From: an uncultured Bacteroidales bacterium | GTDB taxonomy: Bacteria; Bacteroidota; Bacteroidia; Bacteroidales; Muribaculaceae | DNA: 33,565 nt | Assembly: GCA_947177325.1 (NCBI GenBank) | Contig: CAMWUH010000001.1 | Span: 1 to 33,565 of the forward strand | Direction: 5' to 3' | Part shown: positions 7,838 to 16,068 of the stretch, one piece after another | Layout of the letters: every line of letters begins with the position of its first letter | Numbering within the stretch: position 1 is the first letter of the stretch | Position numbers and translations under genes: made by a program | Notes under the pieces: model-generated | Databases searched by the model: none | What the model was told of the DNA's origin: nothing | Seen by the model: the letters and a program-made list of their open reading frames with translations, nothing else

Positions 7838-9568
7838 ATGAAAAAAACTATCATATCATTTGTAGCCTTAGCAGCCTTAACCCCTTGCCTGACAGGGTGT
7901 CTGGAGGAGTTCACCCCCCAAAGCTCCACTGCTACCGCTCCGCAAGTAGAGAAAGCTGACAAAGCCGGCCTTTCTCGCGCCATCCCATCTTATATGCTCA
8001 ACTACAGCTCTTCCAACGCCTACGACATCGGTTTCCAAGGTATGGGTCTGTGGCGCGACGCAATGAGCGCGGACTTCACCGTCGTCGATCCAGCCTACGA
8101 CTACTATTCATGGTTCAGCGAACAGGTGTCGCTCGGCAACTACCAGCTCCAATACAAATACTGGGAACGATACTACGGCCTTATCCAGAAAGCTAACGAC
8201 CTTTTGTCAGTTGCCGACTATCTTACCAACCCCGACGATGCCCAGTATCAAGGCAACGCATTGGTTTATCGCGCAGCTACCTATCTCGACATGCAACGCA
8301 CCTATGAATATCGCCTCACAGGTGTCGACTACCTCGACCAGCAAGCTCAATCAATGGGCATCATGGGTCTGACGGTGCCTATCGTTGATGAAAACACTAC
8401 GGAGGCCGACGGGCGCAACAATCCCCGCGTACCTTACTACACACTCTACCGCTTCATCCTCAACGACCTCAACACCGCAGAAAAGTGCTTGACCGATTAT
8501 CGCTCGGTTCCCTCAAAAACTCAAGCTTCACTGGGCACCTGCTACGGCCAGCTTGCCCGCACATGGCTCGAAATCGCCACCCGCTTCGAGCGTCACCCCG
8601 ACGACCTCGCCACAGCCTTGGCCCACGAAGCTGACAACGACATCGTCTATCCGGCTATAGGCGTCAGCACTGCCCGCGAAGCTTATGCCAAAGCAGCCGA
8701 CTATGCCCGAAAAGCGATAAACATGGGCTATACTCCTCTGACAAAGTCGCAATGGTTTGACACCACCACCGGCTTCAACACTCCCAACAATTCATGGATG
8801 TGGTGCATCACCATTTCTTCAAGCAATGGTGCTGCCTCATCTTGTACCTGGCAGTCATTTATCAGCTACACTTCGCCCGAAGCCAACTTCGGCATCTGCA
8901 CCACCGACTACAACGCCGAGCGCATGATTGACCGCCGTCTCTTTGAAACCATCAACCCCAACGACTGGCGACGAGCCACCTGGATTGCTCCCGATGAAGT
9001 CGCCGACGAAACAGCATTCAACGCAACATACTCCAACGTGACCTCCCTCACCTTCAATCAGTGGAAACGATATCCCGCCTACGTGGCCTTCAAATTCCAC
9101 CCCGGCGGCGGCGAACGCAACATCACAACCATAGCCAATGCCGTTTCAACTCCGCTGATGCGCGTTGAAGAGATGTATCTTATCGAAGCAGAAGCCACGG
9201 CTTATGCTCAAGGTTTGGGTGCCGGCAAAGCATTGCTTGAAAATTTCATGAACTCTTATCGCATGGAGGGTGAAACCTACACCTCAACCGCCGCTTCGCT
9301 CGATGACTTCGTCACCGAACTCTTCAATTGCAAGCGCGTTGAACTCTGGGGTGAAGGTCTAATCCTCTGGGATTACACTCGCCTCGAAAAAGCCATCATC
9401 CGCGGCTACATGGGTACCAACCATCCAGAAAAATATCAGTATAACTCTTATCTCAACCGCAAGGCACCGTGGGCCACATATTATATTCCCGACTGGGAAA
9501 ATCAACGTAACCCTGCCTGCAAACTCAACCCCGACCCCTCAAATGCAATACCTAAATGGGTGCCCTGA
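7838..9568 (+). CDS. SusD/RagB-type surface nutrient-binding lipoprotein
   Basis: This 576-residue lipoprotein should be anchored at the cell surface, where it binds the ligand and covers the SusC barrel. The signal peptide ends in a lipobox with Cys21 (CLTGC). The following residues, LEEF, fit the acidic export signal of Bacteroidota surface lipoproteins. The mature protein is helix-rich with SusD-family features: the early YWERYYGLIQKANDLL helix, the alanine-rich TPR-like helices in the middle, and the C-terminal CKRVELWGEGLILWDYTRL segment typical of the family. It lies immediately downstream of the SusC gene and is surely co-transcribed. The ligand is unknown. Confidence 0.95.
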   Translation: MKKTIISFVALAALTPCLTGCLEEFTPQSSTATAPQVEKADKAGLSRAIPSYMLNYSSSNAYDIGFQGMGLWRDAMSADFTVVDPAYDYYSWFSEQVSLGNYQLQYKYWERYYGLIQKANDLLSVADYLTNPDDAQYQGNALVYRAATYLDMQRTYEYRLTGVDYLDQQAQSMGIMGLTVPIVDENTTEADGRNNPRVPYYTLYRFILNDLNTAEKCLTDYRSVPSKTQASLGTCYGQLARTWLEIATRFERHPDDLATALAHEADNDIVYPAIGVSTAREAYAKAADYARKAINMGYTPLTKSQWFDTTTGFNTPNNSWMWCITISSSNGAASSCTWQSFISYTSPEANFGICTTDYNAERMIDRRLFETINPNDWRRATWIAPDEVADETAFNATYSNVTSLTFNQWKRYPAYVAFKFHPGGGERNITTIANAVSTPLMRVEEMYLIEAEATAYAQGLGAGKALLENFMNSYRMEGETYTSTAASLDDFVTELFNCKRVELWGEGLILWDYTRLEKAIIRGYMGTNHPEKYQYNSYLNRKAPWATYYIPDWENQRNPACKLNPDPSNAIPKWVP

Positions 9569-9634
9569 TAACTGTTGACATTCAGCCAACTACTCACCCA
9601 ACATTGCATTTTTATAACTCAACAACTATTCAAT

Positions 9635-10507
9635 ATGAAATTCAATATAACTAAATATCTGACCATTGTGGCCGTTGGGGTTGCTCTGACTGCTTGTAGC
9701 AACGACGATGACTTTACTCCGGGCCCCGCAACTTCGCCTGACTCTCCCGAAGTTTATTTCAGCGACGCCACTAAAGCCCAATATCTCCTTTCAACCGGAG
9801 AAGCCCACACCGTTGAAATCACCCTCGGCCGCGTTGCTACAGAAGAGGAGCTGACAGTGCCTATCATTGCCAACTATGTTGCCGACGGCTTGACCGTTCC
9901 CTCTGAAGCCACTTTCGCTGCCGGCGAAGCTACAACTTCCATCACAATCAACGTCACCGATGATTACAAGGTCTCGGCCCCTTACGCTTTTGAACTCGCC
10001 CTTCCCGAAGATATGGTCAACTACTATTCGGCCACCCTCCCCGGAACAGCTTCAATCAGCTCGAAAATCATCATCGTCAAACCACTCGTTTGCTCCTGCT
10101 ACTTCTATTATTACTACAGCAAGCTCGGGAAGCGCTTCAACATGGACATGATGATTATCGGTGATAACAAATATTACTTCCCCGACTTCATGGGCTGCGG
10201 TTACCCCGTCACCATCAACGTTGATCCCTCTACCAACGACATCACGATGAACTGCGAAGTGGGCACCTATTATGAAGATTATAGCGACTTCTACATCGAC
10301 GCTCCCCTATATCCCGGAGGTGATGCAGCCGAAACCTACATTACTGATGCTTACTTCTATTATCCCGGCTATTCGGTATACTTCGACGACAATTCCGGCC
10401 GCGGCTTAGCCCTCAACATGTACATCTACATGGCCGACGGCTCGACAGACTATGATTGGTGCTATATCTACTTCCCAACTGACGAAGGGGAAGCAGAAGT
10501 TGAATAA
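9635..10507 (+). CDS. Accessory surface lipoprotein of the SusC/D unit
   Basis: The start is placed at 9635 (MKFNITKYLTIVAVGVALTAC), giving a 290-residue protein with lipobox Cys21; the frame is open to 9575 but the extra 20 residues would bury the signal peptide. CSNDDDF after cleavage fits a surface-export signal. Residues about 35-145 form a beta-sandwich-like segment with EVYFSDA and TSITINVTDD, resembling Calx-beta or DUF4843-type modules of sus loci. The C-terminal half is rich in Tyr and Phe (CSCYFYYYYSKLGKR; YFYYPGYSVYF), a composition often seen in carbohydrate-binding proteins. I do not recognise a named family. By position it may play the SusE/SusF role of extra glycan binding; that is inference. 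Confidence 0.8.
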   Translation: MKFNITKYLTIVAVGVALTACSNDDDFTPGPATSPDSPEVYFSDATKAQYLLSTGEAHTVEITLGRVATEEELTVPIIANYVADGLTVPSEATFAAGEATTSITINVTDDYKVSAPYAFELALPEDMVNYYSATLPGTASISSKIIIVKPLVCSCYFYYYYSKLGKRFNMDMMIIGDNKYYFPDFMGCGYPVTINVDPSTNDITMNCEVGTYYEDYSDFYIDAPLYPGGDAAETYITDAYFYYPGYSVYFDDNSGRGLALNMYIYMADGSTDYDWCYIYFPTDEGEAEVE

Positions 10508-10567
10508 TCATATTTAACCACGCTTACTTATCACTGAATTCATTTTTCCCAACCGGCACTTACCGAT

Positions 10568-12052
10568 ATGAAATCAACATTAAAATATATGGCTCTCGGG
10601 CTGCTCGCCCTCGCCACATCAGCTTTGACCGGCTGCTCCGACGATAACGATGTGCTCAGCCAACTCCCCTCGCCCGAGCCCGCTCAAACTGATCAAACTA
10701 TCCGCTCCCTGACTTTTAACTGGGAACCTGTGGAGCATGCAACTCAATATGGGTTGCAACTGCTGGATGCCGATGACAATGTTGTGGCTACCGAAGTAAC
10801 CACCGCGACCTCAATGACTTTCTCCAAGCTTGAACCGGCCACAACCTACACGCTGAAAGTGTGGGCTTACGGTCCTTACGGCGGCGACTTCTCGACTTCG
10901 CCCACCTATGTGCTGCAAGCCACAACTCCGGCTATCGTCACACTCGACACTCCCGCCCCGGTTATCGACACCGAAGCCTCACCCATGGCCGCCTCCTGGC
11001 CCGCCATTGACAATGCCGACTTCTATGTCTACACCCTCGTCAACATTACCGATGGTACAATTCCGGCTCAAGACGTCAAAATCACCAACCCGATCATCAC
11101 CCTATCAGGCCTGAACACCGGCAAATACGAACTCTCTGTTTATGCCGGAAGCAATAGCGAAGCATACGCACAATCAGCCACCGCCACAGTTGAATTCGAA
11201 CAAAGCCGCACCGTGCTCTGGACTATCGACGGCACATACTACAGCTGCTATTTCACCCGCTATCACGACACCACTCTGACAGCTTACTCTGATGGCACTT
11301 ACTCTATCGCCGCGTTCTATAAATACGATGGCTACGACTTTGAATTTATCGTAACTGATGAAGGCTCATTACAAGCGGTTAACCCCGATGCCTACACTGA
11401 GGATGGCTGGACCTACGTGCCCACCGGTATTACGGGCTACGACATCCCCTTCTGGTTGGGCGGCTCTTACTCCGGCTTCTACGGCAACCGCAACTCAGGC
11501 GAAATCTGGATGTTCAACGGTTGGTCAGAGGATGATAATGATGCCTATGATATGTTCTTCTGGGATCTTGGCGGTGAAGAAATCACTGTTGACGACGTTG
11601 TCGGCACCTACTCGGCCTCGATATCGGGTTGGGACCTCATTCAGTCAAGCGACTGGACAGAGTTCAATTACAACTACGATCTGACCATCACCAAAAAAGA
11701 CGCCACAACAGTTTATATCAACGATTTCTTCTGGAGCGGTTTCCAGCTTGAAGCCGTGCTCGACCCCATAGAGCGTACGCTTACAATGCCTTATCAGCAA
11801 TGGGGCGTATATGAGTTTGCTTACAACAACAGCGATGAATACGGCTACATTGCCTCCGGCAATGAGCAAGCCCTTGTAGCGACTATCGCCGACGACGGCA
11901 CTATCACCATCAACAACTGGGCAGCTCTCTACCAAAACTACACTTATACAGCCGACACCGAGGCCACTTTGACCCCCGTCGCAGCTTCTTCCAACTCTAA
12001 GGCTGCTCCCGCGCGCAAAATGGCTCGTCCCAAAGTAAACCGTCGGAAATAA
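10568..12052 (+). CDS. Accessory lipoprotein with two fibronectin type III-like domains
   Basis: This 494-residue protein has a signal peptide with lipobox Cys23 (ALTGC) followed by SDDND, consistent with surface display. Two fibronectin-III-like repeats follow: about 45-118 (SLTFNWEPVEHATQYGLQL, then PATTYTLKVWAY) and about 127-205 (MAASWPAIDNADFYVYTL, then TGKYELSVYA). An aromatic-rich region (about 215-345) comes next, with FYKYDGYDFEF and GGSYSGFYGN, then a final beta-rich domain whose ERTLTMPYQQWG pattern recalls lipocalin-like modules of gut lipoproteins. The last 20 residues are strikingly basic (KMARPKVNRRK). It is the fourth gene of the SusC/D unit and likely binds ligand or spaces a binding domain from the surface. 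No catalytic domain is recognised. Confidence 0.78.
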   Translation: MKSTLKYMALGLLALATSALTGCSDDNDVLSQLPSPEPAQTDQTIRSLTFNWEPVEHATQYGLQLLDADDNVVATEVTTATSMTFSKLEPATTYTLKVWAYGPYGGDFSTSPTYVLQATTPAIVTLDTPAPVIDTEASPMAASWPAIDNADFYVYTLVNITDGTIPAQDVKITNPIITLSGLNTGKYELSVYAGSNSEAYAQSATATVEFEQSRTVLWTIDGTYYSCYFTRYHDTTLTAYSDGTYSIAAFYKYDGYDFEFIVTDEGSLQAVNPDAYTEDGWTYVPTGITGYDIPFWLGGSYSGFYGNRNSGEIWMFNGWSEDDNDAYDMFFWDLGGEEITVDDVVGTYSASISGWDLIQSSDWTEFNYNYDLTITKKDATTVYINDFFWSGFQLEAVLDPIERTLTMPYQQWGVYEFAYNNSDEYGYIASGNEQALVATIADDGTITINNWAALYQNYTYTADTEATLTPVAASSNSKAAPARKMARPKVNRRK

Positions 12053-12079
12053 CATCAACATCCCACTCTGAGTGAAAAC

Positions 12080-12835
12080 ATGAAGGTAACTATCATTACC
12101 GTAAGCTTTAACTCAGCATCGACTATCGAAACGACGTTGCAGTCGGTGGTTGCGCAAAGCGACCATCGGCTGCAACATATTATTATTGACGGAGGCTCTA
12201 CTGATGCAACGCTCGACGTAATCAATCGTTACGCACCCATCTATGGCAATCGGCTGATACTTATCTCCGAGCCTGACCACGGGCTTTATGATGCAATGAA
12301 CAAAGGTATGGCATTGGCCACAGGCTCAGTCGTGGGATTCCTTAACAGCGACGACTATTTTGTCCACAACCACGTGGTTGCCGACATTATCACAGCTTTT
12401 GAGCAAAATCCCGGTCTTGATGCCGTCTACGCCGACGTGGTATACATCAACCCGCACCGACCCGACAAAATCAGCCGCTATTACTCCTCTCGCCGCTTCA
12501 GCCGCGGCCGCATGCGCCTGGGTTTTATGCCCGCTCATCCTACCTTTTACTGCCGAAAAGAAACGCTCGAACGCGCAGGTCGATTTGACACCCGATTTAA
12601 AGTAGCCGCTGATTTTGAATATTTGCTGCGCATAATCTACCGCGACCGTGCAGCGATTCGATATGTGCCTGACCGATGGGTAACGATGCGCTCGGGTGGC
12701 ATATCAAATCGCGGGCTGAAATCACACCTCGCCATCTTCGCTGACCATCGTCGCGCCTATCTCAAGCACGGCCTGACTGCCGGCCTTTGGCTCGACTGGC
12801 TCCGCTACCCCCTGCGCCTCCTCCACCTCGACTAA
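12080..12835 (+). CDS. GT2 family glycosyltransferase
   Basis: This 251-residue cytosolic or membrane-associated GT-A transferase should move a sugar from a nucleotide donor to a lipid-linked acceptor. Visible motifs are the N-terminal TIITVSFNSASTIETTLQSV, the nucleotide-binding IIDGGSTD (35-42), EPDHGLYDAMNKG (64-76) and the DxD-like NSDD (89-92), with the later VAADFEYLLRI segment. This pattern is the WcaE-like class and closely resembles the gene at 29156-29935. It starts only 27 nt after the SusC-unit lipoprotein gene, with no terminator between. It is separated from the capsule operon by a 444-nt gene-free region with a promoter, so by position it belongs to the PUL transcript though by function it suits the capsule operon. 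Confidence 0.9.
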   Translation: MKVTIITVSFNSASTIETTLQSVVAQSDHRLQHIIIDGGSTDATLDVINRYAPIYGNRLILISEPDHGLYDAMNKGMALATGSVVGFLNSDDYFVHNHVVADIITAFEQNPGLDAVYADVVYINPHRPDKISRYYSSRRFSRGRMRLGFMPAHPTFYCRKETLERAGRFDTRFKVAADFEYLLRIIYRDRAAIRYVPDRWVTMRSGGISNRGLKSHLAIFADHRRAYLKHGLTAGLWLDWLRYPLRLLHLD

Positions 12836-12910
12836 TCCGGCCGATGTACTATCGTTCAAGGCTATAGATTTTGGGAAAATAAGGGAAAACGAAGCAATGT
12901 AGTTTAAAAA

Positions 12911-12943
12911 ATTGGTAATTTCAGTTATTATTTATTATATTTG
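12911..12943 (+). promoter_or_regulatory. Promoter of the exopolysaccharide operon
   Basis: ATTG (12911-12914), a 21-nt spacer and TATATTTG (12936-12943) match the Bacteroidota promoter consensus well, in an A/T-rich stretch. Transcription would start near 12950, leaving a leader of about 330 nt before the UpxY-like start. I saw no inverted repeats flanking it of the kind that mark invertible capsule promoters. Confidence 0.65.
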
Positions 12944-13279
12944 CATTGAAAACTGCGACAAATGTGCGTCAATCGTTCAGCTGACGCCTTAATGATATAT
13001 GCCTTAAAGTTAATAACCAGCTGATTATCACATAAATTTTGCGACGTATCGTTTGAATGACAGGGATTCGAAGTCGTTCTCAACGGGCCTCCTGCGATTC
13101 AAGAGGCGGAGAATAGTTTAACCTGCAGTCCATTCCTTAAGCGAGTTGTAAACAACAGCCCGACAAAGGCTTCAAACAGAGTTAACGACTTGTCAACTGC
13201 CTCAAAGCGCTCGGTTTGCCCCTATCAATGTGGAAGCCGAAAACTATGGGGGAGTCATTTTTACATACTGACGCAAACA
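12944..13279 (+). promoter_or_regulatory. Long structured 5' leader of the exopolysaccharide operon
   Basis: With the promoter just before it, this region makes up most of the 444-nt gene-free stretch 12836-13279. Two hairpins are visible: GCGTCA (12966-12971) with TGACGC (12982-12987); and a two-part hairpin of TTCTC (13077-13081) with GAGAA (13109-13113) enclosing GCCTC (13087-13091) and GAGGC (13103-13107). In Bacteroides capsule loci, UpxY proteins act on the 5' leader of their own operon to prevent early termination, so this leader is the expected site of action of the next gene. A TTG-started frame from 13190 runs into that gene but is not a convincing start. No T-tract terminator is evident. 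Confidence 0.5.
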
Positions 13280-13837
13280 ATGACAATCGCCACCACTCAT
13301 CAACCCACCCCACTGCCCGGGCACCAAATGAATTGGTATGCCGTCAAGGCATATTTCAACTTTGCTGACCGTGTGGAGCAACTTGCTCGCAGCGAGGGAG
13401 CCGACACCTATCGCGCTACCACCTCGCGTGTGGTTGTTGACGCTAATGGCGCCCATCACACCCGCTCGCTTCCGGCCCTGCCGGGCATAGTGTTTATCTA
13501 CTGCCCGGAACCGACTATAAAATCAATCGGAGCAAATCTGAAATCGTTAGGGAGCTTGGTTACCAATCCGGGATGCCAATTCCCGGCACGAATACCCGAT
13601 GAGGAGATGACCCTGTTCAGGCTCGTGGTTGAAAACGACCCCAATCTCCAACTCATTGGAAACGACGACCCCCGATGGCACGTAGGGCAAGCGGTCAGGG
13701 TCACTACCGGACCTCTTGCGGGCGCCGTGGGCCACGTTTGCCGCATTAAGGGTAATCGACGATTGGTGATAACGATTTCAGGAGTTTGCGCAGTCGCCAC
13801 CGGATTTATCCCTCCTCGTTTTTTAGAGCCGGTGTAA
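13280..13837 (+). CDS. UpxY/NusG-like transcription antitermination protein
   Basis: This 185-residue protein is a specialised NusG paralogue of the kind that lets RNA polymerase read through long capsule operons. The NGN domain starts at MNWYAVKAYFNFADRVEQLA (residue 17 onward). The C-terminal KOW-like part is clear in the last 50 residues: VGQAVRVTTGPLAGAVGHV, RIKGNRRLVI and the family ending ATGFIPPRFLEPV. The ATG at 13280 is preferred; the ATG at 13328 would begin exactly at the NGN domain and is a real alternative. A TTG at 13190 is unlikely. It is the first gene of the operon, as UpxY genes are, but no UpxZ-type inhibitor gene follows. Confidence 0.88.
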   Translation: MTIATTHQPTPLPGHQMNWYAVKAYFNFADRVEQLARSEGADTYRATTSRVVVDANGAHHTRSLPALPGIVFIYCPEPTIKSIGANLKSLGSLVTNPGCQFPARIPDEEMTLFRLVVENDPNLQLIGNDDPRWHVGQAVRVTTGPLAGAVGHVCRIKGNRRLVITISGVCAVATGFIPPRFLEPV

Positions 13838-13914
13838 CTCGCTCCCAACAAAGTCCCGTTTTCGGACAATAACTGCAATCAATTATTGAACTTTCTGCTT
13901 TTTCTTTTATATAT

Positions 13915-15093
13915 ATGCTAACAGCCTCGGTCAATATTTCTGACTTGCCTTACAGTCTATGGACTGTCAATGGCGCCATGGTGCTCATCGTGAGCATCGT
14001 GGTAACGAGTCTGTTAATACCTCGGATATTGACTTTGTCGCATCGCCGGCATCTGTTTGACTCTATCGACGAGCGAAAAATCCATGATGGCTTCATACCC
14101 CGATTAGGGGGTATAGCTTTTGTGCCGGCAATTATATTGGCATTGTCGTCGGTGGCCGGGCTTGATCTTTTGCTTATGGGTCCTCAGGGGCTTCAAGCAT
14201 TGGGCACCACCGGAGGCAACATCATAAGCCTCTGCTTCGGCCTCTGCGCTTTGATGTTGATGTATCTGTTGGGGCTCGCCGACGACCTTATGGGCATTGG
14301 CTGGAAAACCAAACTGATAGTGCAGATAATCGCAGCCTACTTGATTGTAGGCACCGGATTGTCGCTCGGCTCGCTCAATGGGTTTCTCGGCATTTACGAG
14401 ATGCCGGTGTGGGTTGACCAACTGCTGTCAGTGCTGGTAATAGTGTTGGTTATCAATGCCATTAACCTCATTGACGGCATTGACGGGCTGGCCTCTGCAC
14501 TTTCGTCTATGGCCTGCGGCTATTATGTGGTAGCGAGCTACAACACTTCGGCTTATTCAAATGCAATGCTCGGGTTGGCCACGATTGGCACGCTGCTGCC
14601 ATTTTTCATCTACAATGTGTTTGGCAGTGTCCGCTACGGCAAAAAGATATTTATGGGCGATACCGGCGCCTTGACCACCGGCCTTATACTCAGCTTTCTG
14701 GCCCTTAGAGTGCTAAGAGTTGAATATTCCAACGGTAACACTTCAACAGTTCCGTTAGTGGTAGCATTCACGCCTCTTGTAGTGCCATGTCTTGATGTTG
14801 TCAGAGTGGTTATCCATCGCATAGCTCGCGGTCAAAGCCCCTTCTGCGCCGGCCGCTGTCACATTCACCATAAGCTCCTTGCTCTGGGACTTCGTCAGCG
14901 CTACGCAATGCTGCTGATTTTTGTCATTTCAGGATTTTACATAGCAATGAACCTACTGCTTTGCAAAGCGTTGTCAGCTTTCTCCATTCTGATCATCGAC
15001 AGCATAGTGTGGTTTGCAGGCAACTGGCTGCTGACCTTGCTGATTAGACGCCGCCAGAACCGGATGCCTGAAACTCGCTTACTCTATCAATAA
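13915..15093 (+). CDS. WecA/MraY-type polyprenyl-phosphate sugar-1-phosphate transferase
   Basis: This 392-residue integral membrane enzyme moves a HexNAc-1-phosphate (commonly GlcNAc-1-P) from a UDP-sugar to undecaprenyl phosphate, the first step of building the repeat unit. About ten hydrophobic segments are visible. Motifs of the family are intact: RLGGIAF (63-69), the Mg-binding LADDLMGI (121-128), NAINLIDGIDGLAS (181-194), FMGDTGAL (246-253) and the cytoplasmic CHIHHKLL (315-322). It follows the UpxY-like gene by 77 nt. It supplies the initiating activity of the operon in place of a WcaJ-type transferase. Exact sugar specificity cannot be read from sequence. Confidence 0.94.
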   Translation: MLTASVNISDLPYSLWTVNGAMVLIVSIVVTSLLIPRILTLSHRRHLFDSIDERKIHDGFIPRLGGIAFVPAIILALSSVAGLDLLLMGPQGLQALGTTGGNIISLCFGLCALMLMYLLGLADDLMGIGWKTKLIVQIIAAYLIVGTGLSLGSLNGFLGIYEMPVWVDQLLSVLVIVLVINAINLIDGIDGLASALSSMACGYYVVASYNTSAYSNAMLGLATIGTLLPFFIYNVFGSVRYGKKIFMGDTGALTTGLILSFLALRVLRVEYSNGNTSTVPLVVAFTPLVVPCLDVVRVVIHRIARGQSPFCAGRCHIHHKLLALGLRQRYAMLLIFVISGFYIAMNLLLCKALSAFSILIIDSIVWFAGNWLLTLLIRRRQNRMPETRLLYQ

Positions 15094-15138
15094 CCCTCGC
15101 TTCGATGAAGCAAAATTTACTCCAATCATTCATCAAAA

Positions 15139-15975
15139 ATGTTGAAAAAAATCATTGTTAAACTTTCAGTTGTCGCTGCCATAGCAATCGCCGTCGGCAG
15201 CTGCTCAACCCCTAAAGATATCACCTATCTCAAAGATTTCAATAACGGACAGGAGGTAGTGACAGCTCCGGCTCGCGACATCACTGCTGTGGCCGGCGAC
15301 AAAATCCTCATCACCGTTCACTCAAAAAACCAGGAACTCGCCGAGCAGTTTAACCCGATTTCCTATACCAACCGCTACAGCGCTCGCGGAGCATCCCGTG
15401 CCACTCCCGCCTATAATATCAATCAAGGTGGCAACAACAGCGTTAACCCTTACATTGTTGACAGTTTCGGCGACATTGATTTTCCGGTGCTCGGCATGAT
15501 TCACGTCGGTGGCCTTAATCGCCATCAGATTGCCGAAAAAATTGAGAATGAAATTAAAGATCGTAACTTGATTAAAGACCCCATGGTCAGTGTTGAGTTT
15601 CTCGACCACGCTATTACAGTGCTCGGCTCTGTTTCTTCACCCGGCCGATTGATATTTGACCGCGACCACCTTACCTTGCTCGAAGGTATAGCCCTGGCCG
15701 GCGACCTGCAAATCAACGGCCAGCGCACCAACGTTAAGGTTATCCGCAACATCGACGGTAAAGAACACGCCTACGAAGTTGACCTTACTGATGCCAAGTC
15801 AGTCTACTCCTCTCCGGCTTATTATCTGCAGCCTAACGATATCATCTACGTTGAGCCCAACAACCTTATGAAACGTAACACTACCCCAATGGGTAGCCAG
15901 GCATTCACTCCGGCGTTCTGGATGTCGATGGCTTCGTTCGTGATGTCGACCTTAGTGTTAATCCTCAAATGGTAA
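15139..15975 (+). CDS. Wza-like polysaccharide export lipoprotein
   Basis: This 278-residue protein is the outer-membrane export component. A signal peptide ends in a lipobox with Cys22 (VGSC), followed by STPKDITYLKDF. The polysaccharide-export domain covers about residues 48-150 (AGDKILITVHSKNQELAEQFNP; DIDFPVLGMIHVGGLNRHQI), and a SLBB-like domain follows (VLGSVSSPGRLIFDRDHLTLLEGIALAGDLQ; LQPNDIIYVEP). It is shorter than E. coli Wza, and a final hydrophobic segment (FWMSMASFVMSTLVLIL) could be the C-terminal membrane-spanning helix. It sits 93 nt before the Wzc-like gene, its usual partner in bridging the two membranes. Confidence 0.93.
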   Translation: MLKKIIVKLSVVAAIAIAVGSCSTPKDITYLKDFNNGQEVVTAPARDITAVAGDKILITVHSKNQELAEQFNPISYTNRYSARGASRATPAYNINQGGNNSVNPYIVDSFGDIDFPVLGMIHVGGLNRHQIAEKIENEIKDRNLIKDPMVSVEFLDHAITVLGSVSSPGRLIFDRDHLTLLEGIALAGDLQINGQRTNVKVIRNIDGKEHAYEVDLTDAKSVYSSPAYYLQPNDIIYVEPNNLMKRNTTPMGSQAFTPAFWMSMASFVMSTLVLILKW

Positions 15976-16068
15976 CGGCTGCCGGCCGCGACTGATTTTT
16001 TTCGCTCCCTTCACTATCCTTTTGCCAATCCATAATCACCATTCAATCTCAACTCCACCTCTCAGCTG

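Noticed and set aside
12836..13279. Possible invertible (phase-variable) capsule promoter as in Bacteroides
   Set aside because: No matching inverted repeats flank the promoter at 12911-12943, and no invertase gene is adjacent; the xerC gene is the housekeeping type and 11 kb away.
13190..13279. Longer UpxY-like protein from a TTG at 13190
   Set aside because: The extra 30 residues look non-coding (Cys/Trp-containing, no family match) and an ATG at 13280 fits the family better.
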